64,000 bases of DNA from Limnohabitans sp. Rim8 (GTDB lineage: Bacteria; Pseudomonadota; Gammaproteobacteria; Burkholderiales; Burkholderiaceae_C): contig NZ_CAMDLM010000015.1 of the NCBI RefSeq assembly GCF_945901735.1, positions 22,796 to 86,795 on the forward strand. Reading direction: 5' to 3'. Made by a program: the position numbers and the translations under genes. Below, in pieces: positions 11,014 through 18,499 of this stretch. The notes under the pieces are model-generated. The model had not been told where the DNA came from and ran no database searches. It saw only the letters and a program-made list of their open reading frames with translations. Within the stretch, counting starts at the first letter, position 1, and every line of letters starts with the position of its first letter.

Positions 11014-11498
11014 GTCAAAGCCTTCTGGTGATCCATGGACGAGAGCGTTTGCATGGCGGCGATGACCGCGCTGATGCCAAAAGGAATGCACATGCTGGTG
11101 AAGACGATCCAGTCGGGGAAACCCAGCAACATGGATGCCCCCATTGTTTCTTTGGCATTGATGGCCGCAGCGCCGCAGCGCCAAGCCAACAAGGAGAAGA
11201 TGATCGTCATGAGCAGGTCACCCAAGCGGTCAAGCTTAAAGTGGGTGGCCTCACTGCACTTGGCAGTGAAAAAGTCCACGATGATGTTTTCGCGCTTGAA
11301 CTGACACAAGGGCATGAACAGGGCAATGGCAGCGCCTGCGCCAACGCCGGTGAGTTCAAAGTCGCCAATCAGGGCGGTGTCAAAAAAGTTCCGCCCGATC
11401 AGGCTGTAACAGGTCATCAGCATCAGGCTGGTGATCACCAGCCCTCCCAATATGCTGCAGAGCCTGGCAAGCCGCTCCAAGGGGTTTGAAAACATCAT
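11010..11498 (-). CDS. dctQ: TRAP transporter small permease DctQ
   Basis: Small integral membrane subunit of the TRAP transporter. It has four hydrophobic segments in about 162 residues, an SLIGRNFFD motif after the first segment, and a final hydrophobic segment before SSMDHQKALT. The start is one of two adjacent ATGs (11498 or 11495), after which MFSNPLERLARLCSILGG is typical; frames further upstream run through the terminator hairpin. Its stop overlaps the dctM start by four bases. Confidence 0.88.
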   Translation of the reverse strand: MMFSNPLERLARLCSILGGLVITSLMLMTCYSLIGRNFFDTALIGDFELTGVGAGAAIALFMPLCQFKRENIIVDFFTAKCSEATHFKLDRLGDLLMTIIFSLLAWRCGAAAINAKETMGASMLLGFPDWIVFTSMCIPFGISAVIAAMQTLSSMDHQKALT

Positions 11499-11574
11499 GG
11501 TGTGCTCCGCTGAGCGGGAAAGTGAAAAATCTGTATGGCTGCTTGCGCAGGCGGGGCACAAACCCGCTTTGCAT

Positions 11575-11605
11575 GAAAAAAAGAGCAGGGACATCCCTGC
11601 TCTTT
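11575..11605 (-). terminator. Hairpin with U-tract between dctP and dctQ
   Basis: AGAGCAGGG, a four-base loop and CCCTGCTCT form a 9-bp perfect stem, followed on the minus strand by a run of seven T. It lies inside the operon just after dctP. Partial termination here would give more binding protein than permease, a common arrangement for periplasmic-binding-protein systems; that consequence is inferred. Confidence 0.75.
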
Positions 11606-11624
11606 GTTGGCATCAAAGCGCCAA

Positions 11625-12656
11625 TTACTTGGTGTATTGCTTGATCAGGTCTGATGCGGATTGGAGCATGCCTTTGCCGTCCATGCCCTTGCCGGTCATC
11701 TCGGCCACCCAAGCGTCGTCCAGAGAGTCCGTGGCTTTCTTCCATTTTTCCAGTTCAACTTTGGGGATGATGGTGATTTTCTGGTTGGTCGAAGCTTCAA
11801 ACACTTTTTTGCCGACGGCATCGTGGCCTGCTTGGGTCTTGCCCAGGAAGGCTGACAGTTCGCGGCCCGAATTTTTGTCGATGACGGCTTTCAAGTCGGC
11901 AGGCAGCGAATCGTACTTGGCCTTGTTCATGGGCAGCACGAACACGGTGGTGTACAGCGCGTTGTAGCTGCGGTCGGTTTCGGCCGTGAAGTTGGTCAGC
12001 TCATTGACCTTCAGGCTGGGCGCGACTTCGTAAGGAATCACCGCACCGTCAATCACACCTTTAGACAGCGCTTCAGGCACTTGCGGCACAGGCATGGCCA
12101 CGGGCGTAGCGCCCATCATCGCGACCATTCTGTTGACTTGGCGTGTGGGAGCGCGCACTTTCAGACCCTTGAGGTCGGCCATGGTGGCCACGGCTTTGTT
12201 CTTGGTGTAAATGTTGCCTGGGCCATGCACGTGGATGGCCAACATCTTCACGTCTTTGAAGTCGTCCTGGGCGTATTTCTGGCCGTAGTCCCAAGCGGCG
12301 CGGCTGGTGGCTTCGGCATTGGTCATCATGAAGGGCAACTCGAATACTTCGAGTTTGGCCAGTTTGGGTGTGAAGGCTTGCAAAGTCCAAGCCACGTCCA
12401 CCACGCCATCACGGGCCTGCTCATACAACTGCACGGGTGTGCCGCCCAGTTGCATCGAGGGGAAGATGTCGCACTTCAGGCGGTCTTTGGAGTCGCGTGC
12501 AATGTTTTTGCACCAGTCGCCCAGCATGGTGGTGTGCTGAATGGTTTGTGCGCTTAGAAAGTGGTGCACTTTCAGGGTGATGGTTTGGGCATGCACGCCA
12601 AAACCAATGGCCATCAGGCCTGCGGCCAAGGCCGTTTGTTGTAGGAATTTATTCAT
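11625..12656 (-). CDS. dctP: TRAP transporter substrate-binding protein DctP
   Basis: Periplasmic solute-binding protein of the TRAP transporter. A Sec signal peptide (MNKFLQQTALAAGLMAIGFG) ends at a VHA cleavage site before QTITLKVHHF. The mature DctP fold shows the GLKVRAPTR segment, whose conserved arginine normally binds the ligand's carboxylate, and the VPQVPEALSKGVIDGAV region. Length is 343 residues. The start is chosen at the signal peptide; a 16-residue extension upstream would cross the operator-like palindrome. Similarity to carboxylate binders suggests an organic acid, but the exact ligand cannot be read. Confidence 0.93.
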   Translation of the reverse strand: MNKFLQQTALAAGLMAIGFGVHAQTITLKVHHFLSAQTIQHTTMLGDWCKNIARDSKDRLKCDIFPSMQLGGTPVQLYEQARDGVVDVAWTLQAFTPKLAKLEVFELPFMMTNAEATSRAAWDYGQKYAQDDFKDVKMLAIHVHGPGNIYTKNKAVATMADLKGLKVRAPTRQVNRMVAMMGATPVAMPVPQVPEALSKGVIDGAVIPYEVAPSLKVNELTNFTAETDRSYNALYTTVFVLPMNKAKYDSLPADLKAVIDKNSGRELSAFLGKTQAGHDAVGKKVFEASTNQKITIIPKVELEKWKKATDSLDDAWVAEMTGKGMDGKGMLQSASDLIKQYTK

Positions 12657-12694
12657 TGGCTTGTCTCCATCATGGGTTGAAAAACGGGATGATA

Positions 12695-12714
12695 AACCAA
12701 CCATGCGGTCGGTT
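12695..12714. promoter_or_regulatory. Operator-like palindrome upstream of dctP
   Basis: AACCAACC, a four-base spacer ATGC, and GGTCGGTT form a near-perfect inverted repeat (7 of 8 pairs), 39 bases upstream of the dctP start. Half-sites of this ACCGACC type are bound by many TetR-family repressors. No TetR gene is in the window, so the regulator would act from elsewhere. Confidence 0.45.
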
Positions 12715-12813
12715 AATTAAAAGAATGGCTCCAGTGGTGCTCAGTTTGGGGAGCCCTAAAGCCACCTCTTTGCAATGCACATGAATTATGTTGCAACTTC
12801 GTTCGCCTAGTTC

Positions 12814-12827
12814 AAGGGTTAACCCTT
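12814..12827. repeat. Perfect 14-bp palindrome
   Basis: AAGGGTTAACCCTT is its own reverse complement. It lies between dctP and the FAH gene, next to the tandem repeats below. There is no loop, so it is more likely a protein-binding site or chance than a terminator. Confidence 0.3.
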
Positions 12828-12840
12828 TATTTCAGGGGGG

Positions 12841-12918
12841 TGTACTTTTGTTGGTTGAACCAAAGTGCTTTTCGTTCTGGGGGTGTGTACTTTTATTGGT
12901 TGAACCAAAGTGCTTTTC
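12841..12918. repeat. Two tandem copies of a 33-bp element, 45 bp apart
   Basis: Copies at 12841-12873 and 12886-12918 differ at one base in 33. Each contains the perfect palindrome TTGGTTGAACCAA (12851-12863 and 12896-12908) between ACTTTT and AAAGTGC, so each can fold. The pair lies downstream of the FAH gene on its strand, followed by no clear U-tract. It may be a dispersed small repeat or a pair of binding sites. Confidence 0.6.
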
Positions 12919-12952
12919 AGCTGGCCACACTGCGTTTAGGCGACCTTGCAGC

Positions 12953-13648
12953 TCAGGAAATTTTAATTTCTAAGCTGCTCAAGCCTGCCACCTGGCCCAA
13001 CAGCACATCGCCGGCCACCACGGCGGCCACGCCTTCGGGGGTGCCGGTGTAAATCAGGTCGCCGGGTTGCAGTTCCCAAGCGGCGGACAGATGTTCGATG
13101 GTTTCGGCCACGTTCCAAATCAGCTTGGCCACGTTGCTGCGCTGACGGTCCGCGCCGTTGACTTGCAAGCTGATTTCGGCGTTGTTCGCATCACCGGCTT
13201 GGGCGATGGGGGTGATGGGGCCAATGGGGGCCGAGTGGTCAAAAGCCTTGCCGATGCACCAAGGGCGGCCTTGTTTTTTCATCTCGTTTTGCAGGTCGCG
13301 GCGCGTCATGTCCAGGCCCACGGCATAACCGTAGATGTGCTGCGCCGCGTTGGCCGCCGAAATGTTGCGCCCACCTTGGCCAATGGCCACCACCAGTTCG
13401 ATCTCGTGGTGCAGGTTGTGCGTGAGGCTGGGGTAAGGCATGGTGCCGGTCTGGCCCGCTTCGACCACCACCAGACTGTCGGTGGGTTTGAGGAAGAAGA
13501 AAGGCGGCTCGCGCCCTGTAAAGCCCATCTCCTTGGCGTGCTCTTCATAATTGCGGCCAACACAGTAAATGCGGTGCACCGGAAAACGTTCGGGTTGGCC
13601 CAGCACGGGCACCGAGACCACGGGCATGGGTGAAAATACAAAACTCAT
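12953..13648 (-). CDS. Fumarylacetoacetate hydrolase (FAH) family protein
   Basis: A cytosolic C-C bond hydrolase of the FAH superfamily, metal dependent. The 231-residue protein starts at MSFVFSPMPVVS and shows the family landmarks: VHRIYCVGRNYEEHAKEMG, PFFFLKPTDSLV, the metal-ligand glutamates in LHHEIELVVAIG, the Asp of GLDMTRRDLQ, and GDLIYTGTPEGV near the C-terminus. The short form resembles fumarylpyruvate hydrolases of the gentisate pathway, but no gentisate dioxygenase is nearby, so substrate is open. It is divergent from a MarR gene across 88 bases, suggesting control by that regulator. Confidence 0.88.
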   Translation of the reverse strand: MSFVFSPMPVVSVPVLGQPERFPVHRIYCVGRNYEEHAKEMGFTGREPPFFFLKPTDSLVVVEAGQTGTMPYPSLTHNLHHEIELVVAIGQGGRNISAANAAQHIYGYAVGLDMTRRDLQNEMKKQGRPWCIGKAFDHSAPIGPITPIAQAGDANNAEISLQVNGADRQRSNVAKLIWNVAETIEHLSAAWELQPGDLIYTGTPEGVAAVVAGDVLLGQVAGLSSLEIKIS

Positions 13649-13736
13649 GGGATGCTTTCTCAAAAAATGAAAATCAGATGGTAATCGCAATGCCCGAACG
13701 CAGGCGCCTGATGAACCGCTGCAACACGACACGCAC

Positions 13737-14198
13737 ATGATCCACAGCATCGACCTGCAGGCCACGCCGGGTCACCTGATTCGACGGGCCCAGCAAATTG
13801 CCGTGGCCATTTTTGCCGAGCAACTGGCCAGCGCCGGCATCACGCCCGTGCAATTTGCCATCCTGAACGCTTTGCTGGACAGCCCGGGCATTGACCAGGT
13901 GAGCCTGGCCAAGCGGGTGGCCTTTGATCCGGCCACTTCGGGCTCGGTCATTGGGCGGTTGGAAGCCAAGGGCTGGGTGGTGCGCAAGGCCGATCCGGCC
14001 GACCGCAGGCGCAAGCTGTTGGTGGTCACGCCGCAGGGCGTGCAAGCGCTGGCCCAGATCCAAAGCGATGTGGCCCAGGTGCAAGTCAAAATCCTGGCCC
14101 CGCTGACGCTGCAAGAGCAAAACCAGTTTGTGCATCTGCTCTCGCGCCTGGTGCAAGGCCATCAAGCCGATGGAAGCCCGGCTCAGGCCGAGGTGTAG
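13737..14198 (+). CDS. MarR-family transcriptional regulator
   Basis: A 153-residue winged-helix regulator. The core shows the ITPVQFAILNALLDSPGIDQVSLAKRV helix-turn-helix and the wing sequence VVRKADPADRRRKLLVVTPQG, in which the DxRR motif contacts DNA. Such proteins usually bind as dimers and are released by aromatic ligands. Its position, divergent from the FAH hydrolase, points to that gene and itself as targets. Its 3' end overlaps the convergent monooxygenase gene by 16 bases. Confidence 0.88.
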   Translation: MIHSIDLQATPGHLIRRAQQIAVAIFAEQLASAGITPVQFAILNALLDSPGIDQVSLAKRVAFDPATSGSVIGRLEAKGWVVRKADPADRRRKLLVVTPQGVQALAQIQSDVAQVQVKILAPLTLQEQNQFVHLLSRLVQGHQADGSPAQAEV

Positions 14199-14485
14199 GT
14201 CAGCTCGAAATGCTCCACGTGCGGGGGCGCGGCAAAGAAGGGGCCGACAATGGCGCGCCACTCAGCGAACAGTGGCGACTGGCGAAAGCCCACCGTGTGG
14301 TCTTCCAGCGTGTCCCAGAAAATCTGCAACACAAAGCGCTCGGGGGTCTCGATGCAGCGGTTGACCTTGGCCCCCCGAAAGCCTTTGGCCCGCGCGGCCA
14401 CGGTGTTCAGGCCCAGTTCAATGGCTTGCTCAAAGGCGGCTTGCTGGCCAGGCTGGATGCGGATGTCGGCGAGTTCGAGGATCAT
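14183..14485 (-). CDS. Antibiotic biosynthesis monooxygenase (ABM/YgiN-like) domain protein
   Basis: A 100-residue single-domain protein with a dimeric ferredoxin-like fold. The opening MILELADIRIQPGQQAAFEQA and the LQIFWDTLEDHTVGFRQSPLFAEW segment are characteristic of the ABM/YgiN group, which includes cofactor-free quinol monooxygenases and many uncharacterised proteins. The start at 14485 fits the family; an upstream extension has none of its features. It follows the DUF4743 Nudix gene on the same strand after 91 bases. Confidence 0.8.
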   Translation of the reverse strand: MILELADIRIQPGQQAAFEQAIELGLNTVAARAKGFRGAKVNRCIETPERFVLQIFWDTLEDHTVGFRQSPLFAEWRAIVGPFFAAPPHVEHFELTYTSA

Positions 14486-14576
14486 GGTTTTGTCCAAAAG
14501 AAGGCGAATAAAACAGCACGATACCCCATGGCTGGCCAATCAGGCGTCACGGGCAGGCCATTCACAAGCCCCGTGG

Positions 14577-15473
14577 TCAGCGCACGTTGCCGCGGGTGGT
14601 GATGGCGTCTGAACCGGCCATGAGCCAGGCCAGACTTTGGGCCAATGAGGCGCAAGCGTCCACGGTGAACTGACCCGATTGCATGCACGAGACCACCTCG
14701 TCCGGGCTCAGACGCCGAAATTCCTGCACCTCGCCATCGGCGTTGATGGGGGTCTCTCGCTCCGACAGGTGCAGCGTGTACACCAGCAATTGCTCGTCAT
14801 GCCAGCCTTGGGGTTCAGGCCTTTGTGTGCGGATCACCCCGGACCCGCGCAAGCGGCTTGGCTCTGACAGGTGCAAACCCGCCTCTTCGGCCAGTTCACG
14901 CACAGCCGTTGACAAAGGGCTTTCTCCGGCCGTCAATCCGCCGGCGGCCAGGTTGTCCAGCAGGCCTGGGTCGATGGCTTTGTGGCCAGAGCGACGACCG
15001 CACCACAAGTCACCTTGGGGCAAAAAACCATGGATGTGCACCGCATGGCTCATCATGCCCAGGTGCCTGAAGCCCGCCCGCTCGACGCACAAAAATGGGG
15101 GCACGTCCAAAGCCGGTGGCCAAGCGGGTGTGTCAGGCCACCACGCAAAAAATTCACCGCGCCATCCGGTCAAACGCCCATGGGCCGCTTGCTGGACCAA
15201 AAAAGCCTGCAAAGCCTGGCTGCGCTGCAAAGCCTGGTCTGCGGCCGTTTGCCAGCGCAAACGACCCTGCACGAGGGTGCATCCGGGTAACAAGGCCACC
15301 ATGTCTTGGGCGCGATCGGCAGACACCCAACCGATGTTGATCCCGTCGCACAACCAGCGCAAGCCCCCAGCGGGCGGCATGTGTTGGGCCTGCAGTTGGC
15401 TGGCCAGCCAAGCCTGTTGCGGCCCGTTCAGACGGGACCAAAAAGCTTGCTCAGGACACAGACCTGGATTCAT
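14577..15473 (-). CDS. DUF4743-type Nudix hydrolase
   Basis: A 298-residue protein with an N-terminal DUF4743-like region (about 1-125) and a C-terminal Nudix domain. The Nudix box is visible in GGLTAGESPLSTAVRELAEEAGL, with G, E, RE, EE and G in place. This architecture is found in relatives of yeast Tnr3-type proteins that act on oxidised thiamine diphosphates; that is a family-level suggestion. It begins six bases after the phnX stop, so it is almost certainly in the same transcript, although its link with phosphonate metabolism is unclear. Confidence 0.8.
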   Translation of the reverse strand: MNPGLCPEQAFWSRLNGPQQAWLASQLQAQHMPPAGGLRWLCDGINIGWVSADRAQDMVALLPGCTLVQGRLRWQTAADQALQRSQALQAFLVQQAAHGRLTGWRGEFFAWWPDTPAWPPALDVPPFLCVERAGFRHLGMMSHAVHIHGFLPQGDLWCGRRSGHKAIDPGLLDNLAAGGLTAGESPLSTAVRELAEEAGLHLSEPSRLRGSGVIRTQRPEPQGWHDEQLLVYTLHLSERETPINADGEVQEFRRLSPDEVVSCMQSGQFTVDACASLAQSLAWLMAGSDAITTRGNVR

Positions 15474-15479
15474 GGGGAC

Positions 15480-16301
15480 TCAAGGGGTTTCGCCCAAGGC
15501 CATGCGCTGCTCAATGCGGGCGATGGCGTCTGGCAAATCGGCCACACTGTCGATCACCTCGTGGGCTCCGGCCGCCAGCAGCAGGGCGTTGGCGCTGGTC
15601 TTGGCATGGGCTTGGTCCTGTTCGCTGGCCTGCAGCCAGCGCTCATGCGTCCACCCCAAGGCGTTGCCGCTGATGGCCACACCCACCGTCCAGGCGCCTG
15701 CGGCCAGGCCTTCGGCCAGGCCGGGAGCGGTGTCGTCGACCTTGATGACCTGCGGCGCTTTACCTTGCAAACCCATGGCTTGCAAACAAGCCTGCATGCC
15801 CATGGGGTCAGGGCGGCTGCGGGCCACGTCGTCGCAACACACCACCAAGTCCGGCGTGAAGCCCTCTGCCTGGGCGATCTCCATCAAGGGCGTCATGATT
15901 TTTCGGGTGTAACCGGTGGTGGTGGCAAAGGCCAAGCCTTGGGCTTTCAGCGCATGGTACGCCGTCATGAAGCCTGGAATGAAGTGGCTGCGGTCCAGCG
16001 CCGCTTTGGCACTCATGGGCTCGAACTCTGTCAGCAGTTGTTGCGCATCCGCGGAGTTGAAAGGGCGACCTTTCAGTGCTTGCCATTGGGTCGCGATGGT
16101 CGACATGCGTCCCAAGGCCGCGATGTGGTCCATCTTGGGCAGCCCCATGGGCACACGGGCCTCGGCGATGGTGATCTCAATCTGGTGGCGGGCAAACAAC
16201 TCGACGAAGGCGCCCATGGGGGCCTGGCAGCCAAAGTCCACGATGGTGCCCGCCCAGTCGAGCACGATGCCGCGGACGGTGTGTTCTTGTTGGAGATTCA
16301 T
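15480..16301 (-). CDS. phnX: Phosphonoacetaldehyde hydrolase (phosphonatase) PhnX
   Basis: PhnX hydrolyses phosphonoacetaldehyde to acetaldehyde and phosphate, the last step in breakdown of 2-aminoethylphosphonate. It belongs to the HAD superfamily: the nucleophile motif is LDWAGTIVDFG, the Schiff-base lysine lies in PMGLPKMDHI, and motif II TTTGYTRK and the acidic motif KVDDTAPG follow. Length, 273 residues, is normal. It overlaps the FAD oxidoreductase gene by four bases (ATGA), so the two are translationally coupled. No PhnW transaminase is present; the oxidoreductase may supply the aldehyde instead. Confidence 0.93.
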   Translation of the reverse strand: MNLQQEHTVRGIVLDWAGTIVDFGCQAPMGAFVELFARHQIEITIAEARVPMGLPKMDHIAALGRMSTIATQWQALKGRPFNSADAQQLLTEFEPMSAKAALDRSHFIPGFMTAYHALKAQGLAFATTTGYTRKIMTPLMEIAQAEGFTPDLVVCCDDVARSRPDPMGMQACLQAMGLQGKAPQVIKVDDTAPGLAEGLAAGAWTVGVAISGNALGWTHERWLQASEQDQAHAKTSANALLLAAGAHEVIDSVADLPDAIARIEQRMALGETP

Positions 16302-17413
16302 GTTTTGCTCCAGTTTTGAATGATGTCTTCAGCCAAGCCAAACGAGGTGCTCATGCCGGTGCCACTGGTCACACTGACCAATTGCACACCGGGCAACACA
16401 TCGCGCACCAGGCTGTCTTGTTGTGCGCTGGGGTAAATGCCCGTCCAGCGCTCTGTCACCTGGTAGTGGCCCAGGCACAGCAGGCGCTGCATTTCATAGA
16501 GGATCAGGTCATCCACTTCGCGCGAAGCAAAGGGCCGCATGGCCTGGCCGTAGTGGTGTGAGTCTCCCACCACCAGCGAGCCGTCCTGGCTTTGCACCAC
16601 GATCAGGTGTATGCCATGGGCCAATTCCTGGGGGGCTTCAACGCGCAGCTGATCGAGCAGCAATTGGGCACCGGGCAATTCGCTGTAACCCCGGTAGCGC
16701 ACCAGGCTCAAATCGCTCATCACCCCAGCGCCGAGCCGGTAGCCGGGCGGCGGCTGAACCCGCAGCATTTGCAGCTGACACAGCTGGGTGTTGTTTTCGC
16801 TGAAAGCCTCAGGAAACAAGCTGCGCATATCCGGGCCAGGGCAGACCAGGATGCGCTCGCCCGGCAGCCATTGCCCGCCGGTGAAGACGGCGCCAGAGAT
16901 GACTTCTTGAACGTGTTGCCCGAGCTGAAACACGACGCCTTGAGTGGCCAGCCAAACACGCAGTTTCTCAATGGCGCTGCGCGCTTCGATGCGCAGCTCG
17001 TGAGGGCTGTACAAGGCTCCTTGAAAATGATGCATGACAAATTGTGGCGCCTGGTCTTGCAAGGCTTGGCCTTCGAGCCATTGCAGGTCTTGGCCCTCGG
17101 GTTGTTTGCACAATTCCTGCAAAACCATTTTGGCCTGTTGTCTTTGGGCAAGCACATACAAGCCCTGGTGCTCAATGGCGATACCCGCTTGCGGGGCCAG
17201 TGCGGCCCACACATCGCGTGACCTGCGGGCGCGACGCCAGGTGTCGCCCCGACCCTGGCCGGTCACCGTGACGAAGCCAAAGTTGCGAATTGAGGCCCCC
17301 ACACAAAATGGGTCGCGGTCGATCACGCGCACGCTTTTGCCTTGCTGCAAAGCAGCCCAGGCGCAGGCCAGGCCGACGATGCCACTGCCCACAATGATCA
17401 CATCGTTGCGCAT
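16298..17413 (-). CDS. FAD-dependent oxidoreductase of the phosphonate-associated TIGR03364 type
   Basis: A 371-residue DadA/GlyOX-like flavoenzyme. The FAD-binding dinucleotide fold opens the protein (VIIVGSGIVGLACAWAAL), followed by the RNFGFVTVTGQG segment. Proteins of this group are repeatedly found next to phosphonate genes and act on aminophosphonates or their N-methyl derivatives. The direct coupling to phnX supports oxidation of an aminophosphonate to phosphonoacetaldehyde, replacing PhnW. The ATG at 17413 is the first start before the Rossmann motif. No convincing Pho box lies immediately upstream. Confidence 0.82.
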   Translation of the reverse strand: MRNDVIIVGSGIVGLACAWAALQQGKSVRVIDRDPFCVGASIRNFGFVTVTGQGRGDTWRRARRSRDVWAALAPQAGIAIEHQGLYVLAQRQQAKMVLQELCKQPEGQDLQWLEGQALQDQAPQFVMHHFQGALYSPHELRIEARSAIEKLRVWLATQGVVFQLGQHVQEVISGAVFTGGQWLPGERILVCPGPDMRSLFPEAFSENNTQLCQLQMLRVQPPPGYRLGAGVMSDLSLVRYRGYSELPGAQLLLDQLRVEAPQELAHGIHLIVVQSQDGSLVVGDSHHYGQAMRPFASREVDDLILYEMQRLLCLGHYQVTERWTGIYPSAQQDSLVRDVLPGVQLVSVTSGTGMSTSFGLAEDIIQNWSKT

Positions 17414-17814
17414 GCTTTACTTCCTACAAAGTTGCGGCTTCGGGCTGAGCCGAGTGCCTGTTGGAGTTGATGAAGGCCGGCCGGGCTGCTGCGCAGATCA
17501 CGCGGTGCAATGCCCAGGATTTTCAGCCAGCCAGCCAAACAGCTGTTCGGAGGCCCGTTGTCAGCGACAGCCAAAAATTTCAGCCAGATCACCCTGCACC
17601 TGCGGGCTGATGGCCGCTGCAATGTCCAGCCCCCACCCCGCCCACAGACGCGCCCTTGTCGATGCGCAGGTCGATGGCTTGAAGGTCTTTTTGAAAGGAT
17701 TTGCAGGCACTGATAACGCAGATAGCCAGTTGCTAATTTGACACTATGTTCATGGTGCAAAGTACCTGTGACGCTGTGATGAAGAAAATATATCAGTTTG
17801 GTGTCTTGTCGGTT
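17414..17814. other. Long intergenic region with a possible gene remnant
   Basis: No intact gene is visible here. On the minus strand one frame reads as plausible protein (about 17545-17710, containing DLQAIDLRIDKGASVGG) until a TGA, then continues in the same frame as QRASEQLFGWLAENPGHC before another stop. Codon choice resembles that of neighbouring genes, which suggests a decayed gene, but I could not assign a family. The left end is the leader of the FAD oxidoreductase operon. Confidence 0.35.
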
Positions 17815-17832
17815 TTGTCATTTTTTTGACAC
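17815..17832 (+). promoter_or_regulatory. Pho box upstream of the HD oxygenase gene
   Basis: TTGTCAT-TTTT-TTGACAC is two 7-bp repeats spaced by four, the PhoB-binding arrangement. A CACAGT hexamer at 17843-17848 lies 10 bases downstream, matching the TACAGT found in the same place at pstS. By that geometry transcription would start at about 17855, the A of the start codon. Confidence 0.75.
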
Positions 17833-17854
17833 GAACCGAGTCCACAGTCAAGCC

Positions 17855-18430
17855 ATGCAAAAAATGTTGAACACCCTTTTGACGCTTTACGAGCAAGGCG
17901 GTGACCAGATCTACGCCGGTGAGTCGGTCACCCAGTTGATGCACGCTTGGCAATGCGGACGTTTGGCTGAAAAGTCGGGTGCCAGCGCGGCTTTGCAACT
18001 GGCCAGCTGGTTGCACGATGTGGGTCATTTGTGGGTGAATCTGGAGGGCACGCCCACCCTCAGAGGTGAAGACGATGTGCATGAGCGCATCGGTGCACAG
18101 GTGCTGCTGCCTGTGTTTGGTCTCGCTGTCGCAGAGCCAGTGCGCTTACATGTGCAGGCCAAGCGCTACTTGGTCGGCACACGCGAGAGCTACGCCAGCA
18201 AGCTGTCGCCTGATTCGGTGCGACGCCTGCGTTTGCAAGGCGGGCCGATGGGGCCACAAGAGTGTTCGGCTTTTGAGCTGGAGCCTTTTTTTGCCGATGC
18301 TGTGAAGCTGCGCGTGTGGGATGACCTGGGCAAAAAATCTGCTTGGTTTGAGGACACGCGCCACGATGCGCTTGACCATTTGATGCAGTTGATGCGTCGC
18401 GTGGCACATGCACACGTCATTCAAATTTAA
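17855..18430 (+). CDS. Phosphonate-associated HD-domain oxygenase (PhnZ-like)
   Basis: A 191-residue HD-domain protein of the phosphonate-operon group that includes PhnZ, a mixed-valent di-iron enzyme that cleaves the C-P bond of 2-amino-1-hydroxyethylphosphonate to glycine and phosphate. The N-terminal Y20-x-G-E23 pair and H30, then LHDVGH, match the substrate-gating Tyr/Glu and metal ligands of PhnZ. No PhnY hydroxylase lies nearby, so the substrate could differ. There is no ribosome binding site and the Pho box ends 22 bases upstream, consistent with a leaderless message. olsB and plcP follow on the same strand. Confidence 0.78.
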   Translation: MQKMLNTLLTLYEQGGDQIYAGESVTQLMHAWQCGRLAEKSGASAALQLASWLHDVGHLWVNLEGTPTLRGEDDVHERIGAQVLLPVFGLAVAEPVRLHVQAKRYLVGTRESYASKLSPDSVRRLRLQGGPMGPQECSAFELEPFFADAVKLRVWDDLGKKSAWFEDTRHDALDHLMQLMRRVAHAHVIQI

Positions 18431-18499
18431 CAAAAGAGACATTGCTTTGACACGGGTACGGGGGATCATCCAAGGCAGGAAAAAAAAGGAGCTGAAGTC

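Noticed and set aside
12788..13052. Short reading frames across the tandem repeat region
   Set aside because: The repeated FCWLNQSAF-type peptides simply translate the DNA repeat; there is no ribosome binding site or conserved protein.
18441..18458. TTGACAC half-site between the HD oxygenase and olsB
   Set aside because: The second half (ACGGGGG) does not match, so it is a single half-site and not counted as a box.
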